64,000 bases of DNA from Alphaproteobacteria bacterium. GTDB lineage: Bacteria > Pseudomonadota > Alphaproteobacteria > UBA2966. How positions within the stretch are numbered: the first letter of the stretch is position 1; the number at the start of each line of letters is the position of its first letter. The position numbers and the translations under genes were made by a program. The stretch covers positions 1 through 64,000 of the forward strand of contig JAGWAU010000012.1 of NCBI GenBank assembly GCA_021296255.1, in the 5' to 3' direction. This document shows, piece after piece, positions 9,301 to 17,971 of the stretch. Below the pieces are notes generated by a model. It did not search any database, had not been told where the DNA came from, and was given only the letters and a program-made list of their open reading frames with translations.

Positions 9301-10452
9301 ATGAACTTTCTCGGTTACGAACGTCCCGACGGACAAGTGGGAATCCGCAACTGGATCGGCGTCATTTCCGTCATGGACAACATCAACCCGATCACGCGCG
9401 CCATCTGCGGCGCGGTGGACGGAACCATTCCCATCACCACGCTGTTCGTTCGCGGGCAGTTCGGCCGTGATCTCGAGATCGCCTTCGATACGTTGGGCGG
9501 CATGGGACGGAATCCGAACTTGGCAGGCGCACTGGTCATCGGCCTCGAGGAGTACAGCACGGGCCAAATCGCCGACCGCATCGCCAATACCGGCAAGCCG
9601 GTCGAGACCGTGATCCTGCAACAGACCGGCGGTTCCATCGCGGCGACGGCGGAAGGGACGGAGAAGGCAGCCGCGCTGGTCGCCGAGGCCTCAAGCCTCC
9701 GGCGTAAGGACTTGCCTGCCTCCACGCTGACACTGGGCGTGGAGTGCGGCGGCTCGGACACTACGTCGGGACTTGCCTCCAATCCCGCCATCGGACGCGC
9801 GGCCGATCGCCTCGTCGATGACGGCGGCACGGTCATCATCTCGGAAACGTCCGAATTCCTGGGCGCCGAAGACCTGTTCGCCGAACGGGCGGTGGACGAT
9901 TCCGTCAAACAGGCGTTCCTGGACCGCGTGTTGGGACACGAAAAGGCGTCGATGGAGCGCGGCCTGGATATCCGGGGAGCCAACCCGGTCGCCGACAACA
10001 TCAAGGGCGGCCTCAGCACCATCGAGGAAAAGGCGCTCGGCGCCATGTCGAAGGCGGGAACTCGGCCGCTCGTCGGAGTGCTCGACTATGGCGAATCGCC
10101 TGTCCACAAGGGCATGCACTTCATGGCGACACCGGCTCCGGCCGTCGAATCCATGACCGCCTTTGCCGCGTCGGGCTGTCAACTGATCGCCTTCTCCACG
10201 GGCGTCGGCAACATCATCGGCAACTACGTGTCACCCACCATCAAGGTGTCGGGCAACCCGAAAACCGTGGTGAAAATGCCGATCAACATCGACTACGACG
10301 TCTGTCCGATCATCGAGGACGGCCGGACCATCACCGAAGTGGGCGACGAGCTCTACGAATACATGCTGGACGTCTCGTCGGGCACGAAGGTCGCCAGCGA
10401 GATACTCAACCAGCGCGAAACCGCCATCAGCCGGTTCGAGCCTTCGATTTAG
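9301..10452 (+). CDS. UxaA-family lyase, large catalytic subunit
   Basis: A 383-residue protein matching the C-terminal catalytic part of D-altronate/galactarate dehydratase, a metal-dependent lyase. Diagnostic stretches include FLGYERPDGQVGIRN at the start, LGVECGGSDTTSGLASNPA near residues 145-165 and HFMATPAPAVESMTAFAASG near 275. The length suits SuyB-type sulfolactate sulfo-lyase as well as stand-alone UxaA large chains. It is ten bases downstream of its small subunit and so forms a two-gene operon, divergent from the SLC13 permease. The nearest dedicated sulfite exporter homologue is 23 kb away, so a sulfonate role is only a possibility. Confidence 0.87.
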   Translation: MNFLGYERPDGQVGIRNWIGVISVMDNINPITRAICGAVDGTIPITTLFVRGQFGRDLEIAFDTLGGMGRNPNLAGALVIGLEEYSTGQIADRIANTGKPVETVILQQTGGSIAATAEGTEKAAALVAEASSLRRKDLPASTLTLGVECGGSDTTSGLASNPAIGRAADRLVDDGGTVIISETSEFLGAEDLFAERAVDDSVKQAFLDRVLGHEKASMERGLDIRGANPVADNIKGGLSTIEEKALGAMSKAGTRPLVGVLDYGESPVHKGMHFMATPAPAVESMTAFAASGCQLIAFSTGVGNIIGNYVSPTIKVSGNPKTVVKMPINIDYDVCPIIEDGRTITEVGDELYEYMLDVSSGTKVASEILNQRETAISRFEPSI

Positions 10453-10560
10453 CAGGCTGCTGAAAAACGATTCGGAGCGATCATCCCGGCAGTTTTGTTT
10501 CGTATGTGGCCAGTTTCCGATTCTTTGCCCGTTACCAATCGTGGAATCCGTTCGAATCGG

Positions 10561-11649
10561 CTACTTGGCGACCGTCCGGTTCCACTTCCGGGTCCATCCT
10601 TTTACGTCGAAGGCCGACCAATCGAGCTGGTACAGGTTGTCGATCTCCGACGGTTTCATCATCAGGAACGGCGTACCCGTAGCGTCCAGCTTCAGCTTCG
10701 CCGGATCGGAGTACTTCTTCTGAACGTTCTTGTTCGGCGGTACGATGCCGTTCTTCACGTGCAGGAGTTCCTGCATCTCGTCGGAAATCAGGACGTTGAG
10801 GTAGAACTCGGCCGCCTCCTTGTTCTTGGATCCCGTTGTAACGCCCGCATATCCGATTCCGGCGTATCCCTTCTTGTCCTTCACCGGTGGATGGACCATG
10901 CCGACCTTCACCCCACCGTCATTGAGCCTTACAGCCCAACCCGCGTGAGCGATGGTGGCGTAAACGTCGCCCGCCTTGTGGAGTTGAGTGACCGTGGTCC
11001 CCGATTTCCAGAACGAATGAACGTTGAGCTTCTTGATGAGATCGAGCCCGGGATCGATGTTGTGTTCGTCCCCTCCGGCCTCGGCAGCAAATCCCACGAT
11101 ACCGCCGTACACAGCATTGACATCGATATCGGGAAACGCCACCCGGCCCGAAAGCTTGGGATGGAGTAGATCCTTGTACCTCGTCGGTCTCGGCAGCCCG
11201 AGCTCCTCGAACTTCTCGATGTCGAACAGGAAGCCTTCCTCGGTGATCCAGTTGGCGACCCTGTATTCGTCGTAAAACGCGGGACTGAGATTCTTCAGGT
11301 TCGGAACGTTCGCCGGATCGTACTTCTGGACGAATCCGCCCTTCATAGTACCCGGCGTCGTATCGACGATCTCGATCACGTCCATGGGCGGCTCCTGCCC
11401 CCGCGCCGCGACCATTTTCGACAACAGAAGTTTGGGATTGCCGAGAACCCATTCCACCTTGCCGCCCTCGGCCTCGAACTTGGGGCAGAAGACGCTGCAC
11501 AGGCGATCCTTCCAGCTCCCGCCGAAGGTCCCGACCGTCAGGGTCACGCCCTCGAACTTTCCGGCGGCGGCTGCGGAGCCCGCGCCCAGCGCCAGAACGA
11601 CAGCGGCCGCCAGCGCACCCGCGGTCACGTGTTTCAAAGCTTGCTTCAT
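10561..11649 (-). CDS. ABC transporter periplasmic binding protein (PotD/family 1)
   Basis: Extracellular solute-binding protein of 362 residues. A clear signal peptide (hydrophobic core LAAAVVLALGAG, likely cleavage after SAAAA) directs it to the periplasm. The mature domain resembles polyamine/thiamine/iron-type family 1 proteins (VTLTVGTFGGSWKD; GFVQKYDPANVPNLKNL). Transcription reads from the Rieske oxygenase through two permeases into this gene, with 44 bases after the second permease. No ATPase gene is adjacent. The ligand is unknown; a small amine or aromatic acid oxidised by the neighbouring Rieske enzyme would fit the context. Confidence 0.88.
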   Translation of the reverse strand: MKQALKHVTAGALAAAVVLALGAGSAAAAGKFEGVTLTVGTFGGSWKDRLCSVFCPKFEAEGGKVEWVLGNPKLLLSKMVAARGQEPPMDVIEIVDTTPGTMKGGFVQKYDPANVPNLKNLSPAFYDEYRVANWITEEGFLFDIEKFEELGLPRPTRYKDLLHPKLSGRVAFPDIDVNAVYGGIVGFAAEAGGDEHNIDPGLDLIKKLNVHSFWKSGTTVTQLHKAGDVYATIAHAGWAVRLNDGGVKVGMVHPPVKDKKGYAGIGYAGVTTGSKNKEAAEFYLNVLISDEMQELLHVKNGIVPPNKNVQKKYSDPAKLKLDATGTPFLMMKPSEIDNLYQLDWSAFDVKGWTRKWNRTVAK

Positions 11650-11693
11650 GTCAGTCCTCCCTTCGTTGAATGTGCGTCCCCGTGGAACGCGCC

Positions 11694-12536
11694 CTACCCG
11701 TTGCCCCCGGAACGCAACAGAACGTCCAGGCCAACGATTCTCTGAATGAAGTACAGAACGACGAGAGACCCCAGCAGGACGACCGTAGAGATCGCCAGCA
11801 CGGCCGCGTCGAAGTCGAACTCCATTCCATGAAAGATCTCCAGTGGCAGCGTCGTGTAGGTCGCGCTCGCGAGGAAAAGCGAGATCGGGACGTCGCCGAA
11901 GGAGACCATGAAGGCGAACAGTGCGCCGGCGTAAATGCCGGGCATGATGATGGGCAGCGTGACGCGCCGGAAGGTCGTCAAGCGATTCGCGCCGAGGCTC
12001 AATGCCGCCTCCTCCAAACGAACGTCGAATCTCTGCAGCGCGGCGCCGACCGAACCCACGACGTACGGCGTCGCCACGAAGACATGGCCCAAGGCAAGGC
12101 CCGCGAACGTCCCCTGCAACCCGAAGCCGACGGCGTCCGCAAAGAAGTAATAGGTCTGCAGGAAGGCGATTCCGATGACGATGAACGGTATCTGAAGCGG
12201 CGCGCGGAACAGTGTCGCGATCAGGGTCTTGCCGGGGAGGTTGCTGCGCACGATGCCGAGTGCCGCCGGCACTCCGAGAACGGTCCCGACGGTGGCCGCG
12301 ACCGCCGCGACCGAGACGCTGACCCCCAACGCCTCCCAGAGCCGCGGCTGAATGTTCTCGTACCAGTAAAGCGTCAGGTCGCTTGGCGGGAACTGCAGGA
12401 ACGCGCGGCCCGCCACCGATTTGCCGCCGTCGAACGACGCACCGGCAACCACGATGACCGGCGCCAGCAGAAAGAGGTAGACCAGTCCCACGACCGATCC
12501 CACCAACACCTTCGGGAGGAGTTTCCGGCGTCTCAT
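11694..12536 (-). CDS. ABC transporter permease (PotC-like)
   Basis: Inner-membrane permease of 280 residues with about six helices. The EAA loop that contacts the ATPase is seen as LEEAALSLGANRLTTFRRVTLP. The ATG at 12536 overlaps the TGA of the preceding permease as ATGA, indicating coupled translation and an obligate pair. The open frame continues upstream, but that part is a shadow of the first permease. The matching ATP-binding subunit is absent from the cluster. Confidence 0.9.
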   Translation of the reverse strand: MRRRKLLPKVLVGSVVGLVYLFLLAPVIVVAGASFDGGKSVAGRAFLQFPPSDLTLYWYENIQPRLWEALGVSVSVAAVAATVGTVLGVPAALGIVRSNLPGKTLIATLFRAPLQIPFIVIGIAFLQTYYFFADAVGFGLQGTFAGLALGHVFVATPYVVGSVGAALQRFDVRLEEAALSLGANRLTTFRRVTLPIIMPGIYAGALFAFMVSFGDVPISLFLASATYTTLPLEIFHGMEFDFDAAVLAISTVVLLGSLVVLYFIQRIVGLDVLLRSGGNG

Positions 12537-13390
12537 GTGATCACCAGCCTGGCCTTGCGGAACCGGTTCAGCAGCCAAATCGACAGGATGTTGATGAGGA
12601 CGACCGAGATAAGAAGGATCGCGGACAAGGTACCGCCCATGGCGTATTCGGTATCCAGCACGATCGCCCGCTCTATGACGACGGGCAAAGTCAAGACCCT
12701 GCCTCCGCCGAGCAGGGCCGCCGACACGAACGCCCCCATGCACAGGTTGAAGACGATCAGCGCGCTCGTCGCCACGCCGGGCAGACTCAACGGGAATACG
12801 ACGCGCATGAACATGCGATAAGGAGAGGCACCGTGAATGAGCGCCGCCTCCTCCAGGGATCTCGGAATGGTCTGGATGACGCTGAACAGCATGAGCACCA
12901 TGAAGCCCAGCACGTAGTGCATGAGACCCACCACGACGCCGTATGCGTTGCCGACGATCTTCAACGGCTCGTCGACCAGTCCGAGCGCCAGCAGCGTGCG
13001 GTTCAGGGCCCCGTCGCTCCCGAAAATGATGATCAACCCGAGCACCTTGATGACGATGGTCACGAATGACGACACGACGATGGCCGCGAGCAAGATCATG
13101 GCCCATTGCTCGGACTGCATCCTCGCGATGACGTAGGCGACCGGATAGGCGCAGAGGAGACCGCAAATCACGACCACCGACGACACCTTGATGTTCAGGA
13201 TCAGGGCGTCGAGATAAAAGGGATCGGTGAAGACCGTGACGTAGTTGCTGAAGACCAGCTCGTCGCCGATCAGACCGATGCCGAGGTCCTCGAAGAAGCC
13301 CGCGCGGATAAACAGGAACTGCGTGCCTCCGAGAAGCAGAAAGCAGAAGAGCATCGGCGGCAGAAGCACGAGTGTCCAATTGGCTTTCAT
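12533..13390 (-). CDS. ABC transporter permease (PotB-like)
   Basis: First permease of the cluster, 285 residues, with an N-terminal helix (LLPPMLFCFLLLGG) and about five more. The EAA loop reads LEEAALIHGASPYRMFMRVVFP. It lies 91 bases downstream of the Rieske oxygenase gene, so co-transcription is likely, and overlaps the second permease by four bases. With the binding protein it makes a polyamine/thiamine-type importer that must borrow an ATPase encoded elsewhere. Confidence 0.9.
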   Translation of the reverse strand: MKANWTLVLLPPMLFCFLLLGGTQFLFIRAGFFEDLGIGLIGDELVFSNYVTVFTDPFYLDALILNIKVSSVVVICGLLCAYPVAYVIARMQSEQWAMILLAAIVVSSFVTIVIKVLGLIIIFGSDGALNRTLLALGLVDEPLKIVGNAYGVVVGLMHYVLGFMVLMLFSVIQTIPRSLEEAALIHGASPYRMFMRVVFPLSLPGVATSALIVFNLCMGAFVSAALLGGGRVLTLPVVIERAIVLDTEYAMGGTLSAILLISVVLINILSIWLLNRFRKARLVIT

Positions 13391-13481
13391 GCGCTGCTCG
13401 GCCTCCTTTTCTCCATCTTATCCACCACGTACCAAACGACGCACCGCTTAAGTCGCGCTCAAGGCGTCCCGATCGAACGTG

Positions 13482-14834
13482 TCAGGTTTCGGGGATTTCC
13501 GAGATCTCCCGCAACCGGGCTTCGATGTGTGAAATCCTCTCGGCGGAGGGGACCTCATGCCCCGAGAGAATGGCGTCGAGGACCCGACGCCCAACGTCCG
13601 CCAACAACTTCCGGTCGTCGACGCCGTCTTTGGGCGGCACGTACAGCACCGTGTCGTGCGACACCGTCGGAATGGGGCCGCCATCGGCGACACGACCACC
13701 CGGAAAGCCGGGATGCTGCAACTTGCCTTCGATCGCTCGCGTGAACATGCGACGTATCATGGCCACTCCCACGTCCGACGCACCAAGATGCTCCATCCTA
13801 TGGTTGGCGATCGGGCGTTGGCTCATTTGGGCTTCCCAGTCGCCCGGATTGCGCTGGGCCTCTTCGTACCTTCGATTACCCGTCTGGCCGACGAAATCGA
13901 CGCTGTCATGTCCGCAGAGGGACTCGTCGCCCAAGTGCTCCGGATCGACGATGTCGTTGAAGTGGCGCCAGCCAAAAAACCAAGTTCCGGTATCGTCTTC
14001 CGGCACGGTCCAGCGGCTCAAGCTAACTCGCCCGAAATACTTCTCGCGATGGCCGTATTCCCAAAGGGCGCCGGTTTGGGCGAAGTTCGGAAACACCATT
14101 TCCGCGCTGCGCACCCAGATCATGCCGTCGAGCCGTCGGGCCGTGATGTAGTACGCCCCCTTGTCGGACTCGCGGAATTCGAGGGTCGGCATCTCGAGCC
14201 ACGCCTCGTTGAAATGCTGTTCCCCCACGCGGCCGTGTAGGAACACCGCGTGCACAGGGTCGATACCGTTCTCATGCACCTGCAACCAGTTGCAGGGCGT
14301 GTGCGTCGAATACGGTACGAGTTTGTTGCCCGGCAACTCGAACACATCGTAGACGGGGAAATCCGGCTTTTCGCCGGGCGGACCCATGTAAGCAAAGATC
14401 AGGCCCTTGTACTCCATCGCCGGGTAGGCGCCGTGGACGAAACTGTCCTTCAGCTTGGAGTCGGGTGGCTCACCCGGCGTTTCCAGAATCCGGCCGTCGA
14501 CGTCGAACAGCCAGCCGTGATAACAGCAACGGATGCCGCGCTCGCTCGGGATGCCGTACTCGAGGGACGTGCCCCGGTGACTGCAGTGCCGATGGAGGAC
14601 GCCCACATTGTCAGACTTGTCGCGGAAGACGACGAGATCCTCGCCCATGATACGGACGGCAACGGGCAAGTCCCGGACCTGCGACGACAAGGCGACCGGA
14701 TTCCAGTGCCGCCTGAAATATTCACCGAGTGGCGTATCCGGCCCGGTATGCGCCAGCTCCCAGTCGTCCTCGGGCACGTTGCGTACGTGGTAGCCGCCGT
14801 AGGGCCGCTTGGTTTCGGTCGCCTGAATTGACAT
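13482..14834 (-). CDS. Rieske non-haem iron oxygenase, alpha-subunit type
   Basis: A 450-residue oxygenase. The N-terminal Rieske [2Fe-2S] domain has C84-x-H86 (CSHRG) and C103-x2-H106 (CCYHGW). The C-terminal catalytic domain has the mononuclear iron motif HENGIDPVHAVFLH. The family hydroxylates or demethylates aromatic or N-methyl compounds using electrons from a reductase. The form resembles phthalate/vanillate-type single-component oxygenases. It heads a leftward set with two ABC permeases and a binding protein, suggesting uptake followed by oxidation of one substrate. No ferredoxin or reductase gene is near. Substrate unknown. Confidence 0.9.
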   Translation of the reverse strand: MSIQATETKRPYGGYHVRNVPEDDWELAHTGPDTPLGEYFRRHWNPVALSSQVRDLPVAVRIMGEDLVVFRDKSDNVGVLHRHCSHRGTSLEYGIPSERGIRCCYHGWLFDVDGRILETPGEPPDSKLKDSFVHGAYPAMEYKGLIFAYMGPPGEKPDFPVYDVFELPGNKLVPYSTHTPCNWLQVHENGIDPVHAVFLHGRVGEQHFNEAWLEMPTLEFRESDKGAYYITARRLDGMIWVRSAEMVFPNFAQTGALWEYGHREKYFGRVSLSRWTVPEDDTGTWFFGWRHFNDIVDPEHLGDESLCGHDSVDFVGQTGNRRYEEAQRNPGDWEAQMSQRPIANHRMEHLGASDVGVAMIRRMFTRAIEGKLQHPGFPGGRVADGGPIPTVSHDTVLYVPPKDGVDDRKLLADVGRRVLDAILSGHEVPSAERISHIEARLREISEIPET

Positions 14835-15088
14835 TCCCTGGTCCCCTCACTGGCGCGAGCGATGGCCCGCGCCGGGTAGTCGAGGTTCAGGCCGCGCCGG
14901 TCGGAGCCCCCCGGCGCATAATACTGCTTTATGTGACTTGGGACGCGGCCCCGATGGATACGCCCGACACCTCTCCTAGTTCATATTCAAGGTAGAGGAT
15001 CGGCCCCTTTCGGGCAAAATAGATACTTCCTGCGTGCTAAACTGGCATCCGGATACCCCAGTTCCGGGCGACACCACGTGAGCCGACC

Positions 15089-15862
15089 ATGACGACGATC
15101 ACGCCGATCCGGAAGGCGCCAGGCCGGCCGGATGAACTCAGCGAGTGGGACATGCGGATCGATCTCGCCGCGTGTTACCGCCTGATCGCCCACTTCGGCA
15201 TGGACGATCTCGTCTATTCCCATATCACCGCGCGCGTGCCGGGCGCTCGGAACCTGTATCTCCTGAACCCGTACGGATTGATGTATTCCGAGATTACGGC
15301 CTCGAGCCTGGTCAAAGTCGACGACGACGGCAATCCCGCCGAGCCGACGGACTACCCGGTCAACCGGCCGGGCTTCGTCGTCATCCACGGTGCCGTGCAT
15401 CGGGCCCGTCCCGACGTCGCCTGCGTGCTGCACTGTCACTCGCACGCCGCGACCGCCGTGTCGTGTCTCGAGGAAGGGCTTCTGCCCCTCACGCAGGGAG
15501 CGCTTCAGTTCTACGACCGGGTCGCCTACCACACCTACGAGAGCATGGCCTTCGACGACGAACAAAGCGCCCGGCTGGTCGCGGATCTCGGCGACAAACA
15601 GGTGATGCTGATGCGCAACCATGGTCAGCTGACGGCAGGCAGAACCGTGGCCGAGGCGTTTTCGCTGGCCTATTTCCTCGAGGATGCCTGCCGCCTCCAA
15701 CTCGAGATCATGCAATCCGGGGGGCGGATGATCCTGATGTCAGATGAGGTCGGAAAGCGGGTCGCCGGGCAATACGAGAAACAGGTCGTGCCACCCGAAG
15801 AACGGGAATGGCCCGCCCTCCTCCGTCTGCTCGACCGTATCGATCCGAGTTTCCGGGACTGA
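15089..15862 (+). CDS. Class II aldolase/adducin-family protein
   Basis: A 257-residue protein of the zinc-dependent class II aldolase fold used by fuculose-phosphate aldolase and related enzymes. LHCHSHAATAVS gives the paired zinc-binding histidines, and MLMRNHGQLTAGRTVAEAF provides the third histidine region. SHITARVPG is the substrate-loop signature. The ATG at 15089 gives a normal length. It is monocistronic here, divergent from the Rieske-ABC set. Many members in catabolic regions act on sugar acids or are unassigned; no substrate is claimed. Confidence 0.9.
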   Translation: MTTITPIRKAPGRPDELSEWDMRIDLAACYRLIAHFGMDDLVYSHITARVPGARNLYLLNPYGLMYSEITASSLVKVDDDGNPAEPTDYPVNRPGFVVIHGAVHRARPDVACVLHCHSHAATAVSCLEEGLLPLTQGALQFYDRVAYHTYESMAFDDEQSARLVADLGDKQVMLMRNHGQLTAGRTVAEAFSLAYFLEDACRLQLEIMQSGGRMILMSDEVGKRVAGQYEKQVVPPEEREWPALLRLLDRIDPSFRD

Positions 15863-16082
15863 GAGGCGCAGCCTTAGCCGGATTTTTCACGAATAGGGGG
15901 CACATCGGGGCTCTGCTGCCGGGTGCGGCGTCGCAGCGTTCGCGGGCGCGGCGTGCGGGAGGCGCGCCGTCAGCCACCATGTCCAGGCGGCATACTCCGG
16001 CGTGAAATCAACTCCGCGATGATGCGGCGTAGACGGTCCACCAGCATATCCCGGTGCTGCACGCCCGCCTCGTGGCTGACCG

Positions 16083-16895
16083 CTAGGCACCACGTACGGG
16101 CGCCAGGTGAAACCAGCCGGAATAAGCCATATAGGTTCCGATGAGCAGGATCAGCGCACCGGACACGTAGGGGGTTGACGCAAGGAACCGGCCTGCTCTC
16201 GAAAATCGCTTCGATGCGTAGCGGAGTCCGAGGACCGCAGTCATGCCGACCGCGACCAGCGTGACCGCAAGGCCGATCGAGAACGACGCGACCATGCCGA
16301 CGCCGAGCCAGAACTGCCCGATCCCGAGACAGAGCAGCAGCACGGTGATCGCGGCCGGGCACGGAATCAACCCGCCGACCAACCCGAAACCGATGGTCTG
16401 CAGATTGGTTGCCTTGCCGTTGGCGAACCGGGTCTCGATCTCGCGGGCATGTGCGAGGGCGTGAGCGTCGTCGTCATGATCATGATGCTGGTGGCTGTGG
16501 TGGTCGTGGTGACGATGGTGGCCGTGATGGTGTCTGCCGCGCGCGCGGGCACCGGCACGGCCGCAGGCCCGCCAGAGCATGTAAAGGCCGACGACCATGA
16601 CGATCGCGCCGGAGCCCGCGATGAAATACGGCTCCAGCTTCTCGCCGATCATCTCGTCCCCGTAGGTTAGAGCCAGCACCGCCAGCACCCAGACGATAAT
16701 GCTGTGCGAGAACGCGGCGGAGACGCCGAGCAGGAGTGCCTGCAATGGCGTTCCGCGGACCGCGACGATGAATGCGCCCATCATGGTCTTGGAGTGACCC
16801 GGCTCGAGGCCGTGAAGCGATCCCAATACCAAGCCGATGGCGGCCAGATACAGGAACGATGTCGAGCCTTCCTGGATCAGGGAAATGAGATCGAT
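16083..16895 (-). CDS. rcnA: RcnA-like nickel/cobalt efflux protein (NicO family)
   Basis: Inner-membrane exporter for nickel and cobalt. Diagnostic features are LGSLHGLEPGHSKTMMGAF near the N-terminus, a long cytoplasmic histidine-rich loop (about 20 histidines between residues 110 and 150) and FGLVGGLIPCPAAITVLLLC in the second half, all as in E. coli RcnA. Similarity begins upstream of the first usual start codon (TTG at 16832). In frame, an ATC at 16895-16893 lies nine bases after GGGAG and encodes the position where RcnA has its initiator methionine. I therefore extend the gene to 16895 and treat ATC as a rare or mutated start. It ends 40 bases after the MetX-like gene. Confidence 0.85.
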   Translation of the reverse strand: MDLISLIQEGSTSFLYLAAIGLVLGSLHGLEPGHSKTMMGAFIVAVRGTPLQALLLGVSAAFSHSIIVWVLAVLALTYGDEMIGEKLEPYFIAGSGAIVMVVGLYMLWRACGRAGARARGRHHHGHHRHHDHHSHQHHDHDDDAHALAHAREIETRFANGKATNLQTIGFGLVGGLIPCPAAITVLLLCLGIGQFWLGVGMVASFSIGLAVTLVAVGMTAVLGLRYASKRFSRAGRFLASTPYVSGALILLIGTYMAYSGWFHLAPVRGA

Positions 16896-16935
16896 GGGGC
16901 CGGCTCCCTGGCTTCAGAGATACTTGGTGGAGCGC

Positions 16936-17952
16936 TTAAGTGGCCAACAGCTCCTTCAGCGAATCGTCGATGAACCTGGTGTCGGCGCCGGTGGGGTCCT
17001 TGCCGCCGCCCGCGTAATGTCCCCACAACGATGGAATGGGACGAAACTCGGCATTCGGAATGTGTTCGGCTTCGTACTCACCGTCTTCCGGCGGGAAATA
17101 CATGTCGGTCTGGCCGGGCATTACGTAAGTCCTGGCGGTGATGGCGCCGAGCGCCTTTTCGAAATCGCCGTCGAAGGTGTCGTTGGCGCTGAGGTCCGCC
17201 TGCTGCCAAGTGTCGATCATGGCGAGGAGATCGTTCGGCTCCCGCTGGAGAAACATTCCCTCCCAATAGGCAATGAGGAAATCGTCGAGGGAGGAATAGC
17301 CGAGCGACTTGTACATCTCCTTGCGGTACCACGTTTGGCAGAGCGCCCAGCCCGCCCATACGCGACCCATGGCGCGCAAGCCGGTCAGCGGCGGCTTCTC
17401 GTACCAGCCGTTCTCGAACGCCACATCCGCCGTCAATGCCGCCTTCACCCCTTCGAGAAAGACAAAATTGTGCCTGGCACACCGAGCGGCGCCCGCAAGC
17501 GGGGCCAACCGTTCCACCATGTCGGGGAAGAGACAGGCCCACTGGTAAGCCTGCAGTGCGCCCATCGACCAACCGACGGCCAGCGCGATCCTCTTCACGC
17601 CGAGCACTTCCGTCACCAGCCGGTGCTGCTGGATGACGTTGTCGTAGATGGTCACGCGCGGAAACCTCGGACCGTTGAACGGCGCAGGCGTGTTCGACGG
17701 CGACGAGGACATTCCGTTGCCGAACTTGTTGGGCACGACGATGAAATACTTCGACGGATCGAGCGCCATCCCCTCGCCGATAAGAAACTCATTGTCGACG
17801 TGAGTGCCGCCGTAGCGCGTCGGGTAGACGATGGCGTTGGTTCCCTCGCCGTTCAGGGTACCGTAGGTCTTGTAAGCGACCCCGGCGTCCCGCAGCGTGA
17901 TGTCGTTCTGCAGAACGATGTCACCCGCCTCGAAGACCTCATGGTGGCTCAT
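16936..17952 (-). CDS. MetX-like alpha/beta-hydrolase (homoserine O-acetyltransferase family)
   Basis: A 338-residue alpha/beta-hydrolase. S129 in VGWSMGALQAYQW is the predicted nucleophile, and IPSLWGHYAGG contributes the catalytic histidine. The N-terminal YKTYGTLNGEGTNAIVYPT is the MetX signature. The family acetylates or succinylates homoserine or serine, but many paralogues outside methionine operons are hydrolases or act on other acyl acceptors. It follows a glutamine-synthetase-like gene by 19 bases, so a role in the same amide or amino-acid pathway is likelier than methionine synthesis. Confidence 0.85.
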   Translation of the reverse strand: MSHHEVFEAGDIVLQNDITLRDAGVAYKTYGTLNGEGTNAIVYPTRYGGTHVDNEFLIGEGMALDPSKYFIVVPNKFGNGMSSSPSNTPAPFNGPRFPRVTIYDNVIQQHRLVTEVLGVKRIALAVGWSMGALQAYQWACLFPDMVERLAPLAGAARCARHNFVFLEGVKAALTADVAFENGWYEKPPLTGLRAMGRVWAGWALCQTWYRKEMYKSLGYSSLDDFLIAYWEGMFLQREPNDLLAMIDTWQQADLSANDTFDGDFEKALGAITARTYVMPGQTDMYFPPEDGEYEAEHIPNAEFRPIPSLWGHYAGGGKDPTGADTRFIDDSLKELLAT

Positions 17953-17971
17953 CGGACGGCTCCGTACCGCA

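Noticed and set aside
10453-10475. GCAGGCTGCTGAAAAAC after the UxaA large-subunit gene, reminiscent of an insertion-sequence end
   Set aside because: No matching inverted end, target duplication or transposase was found nearby; the resemblance is from memory only.
11670-12821. Long plus-strand frame (383 codons) opposite the two ABC permeases
   Set aside because: Charged, low-complexity translation antisense to clear permease genes; a GC-rich shadow.
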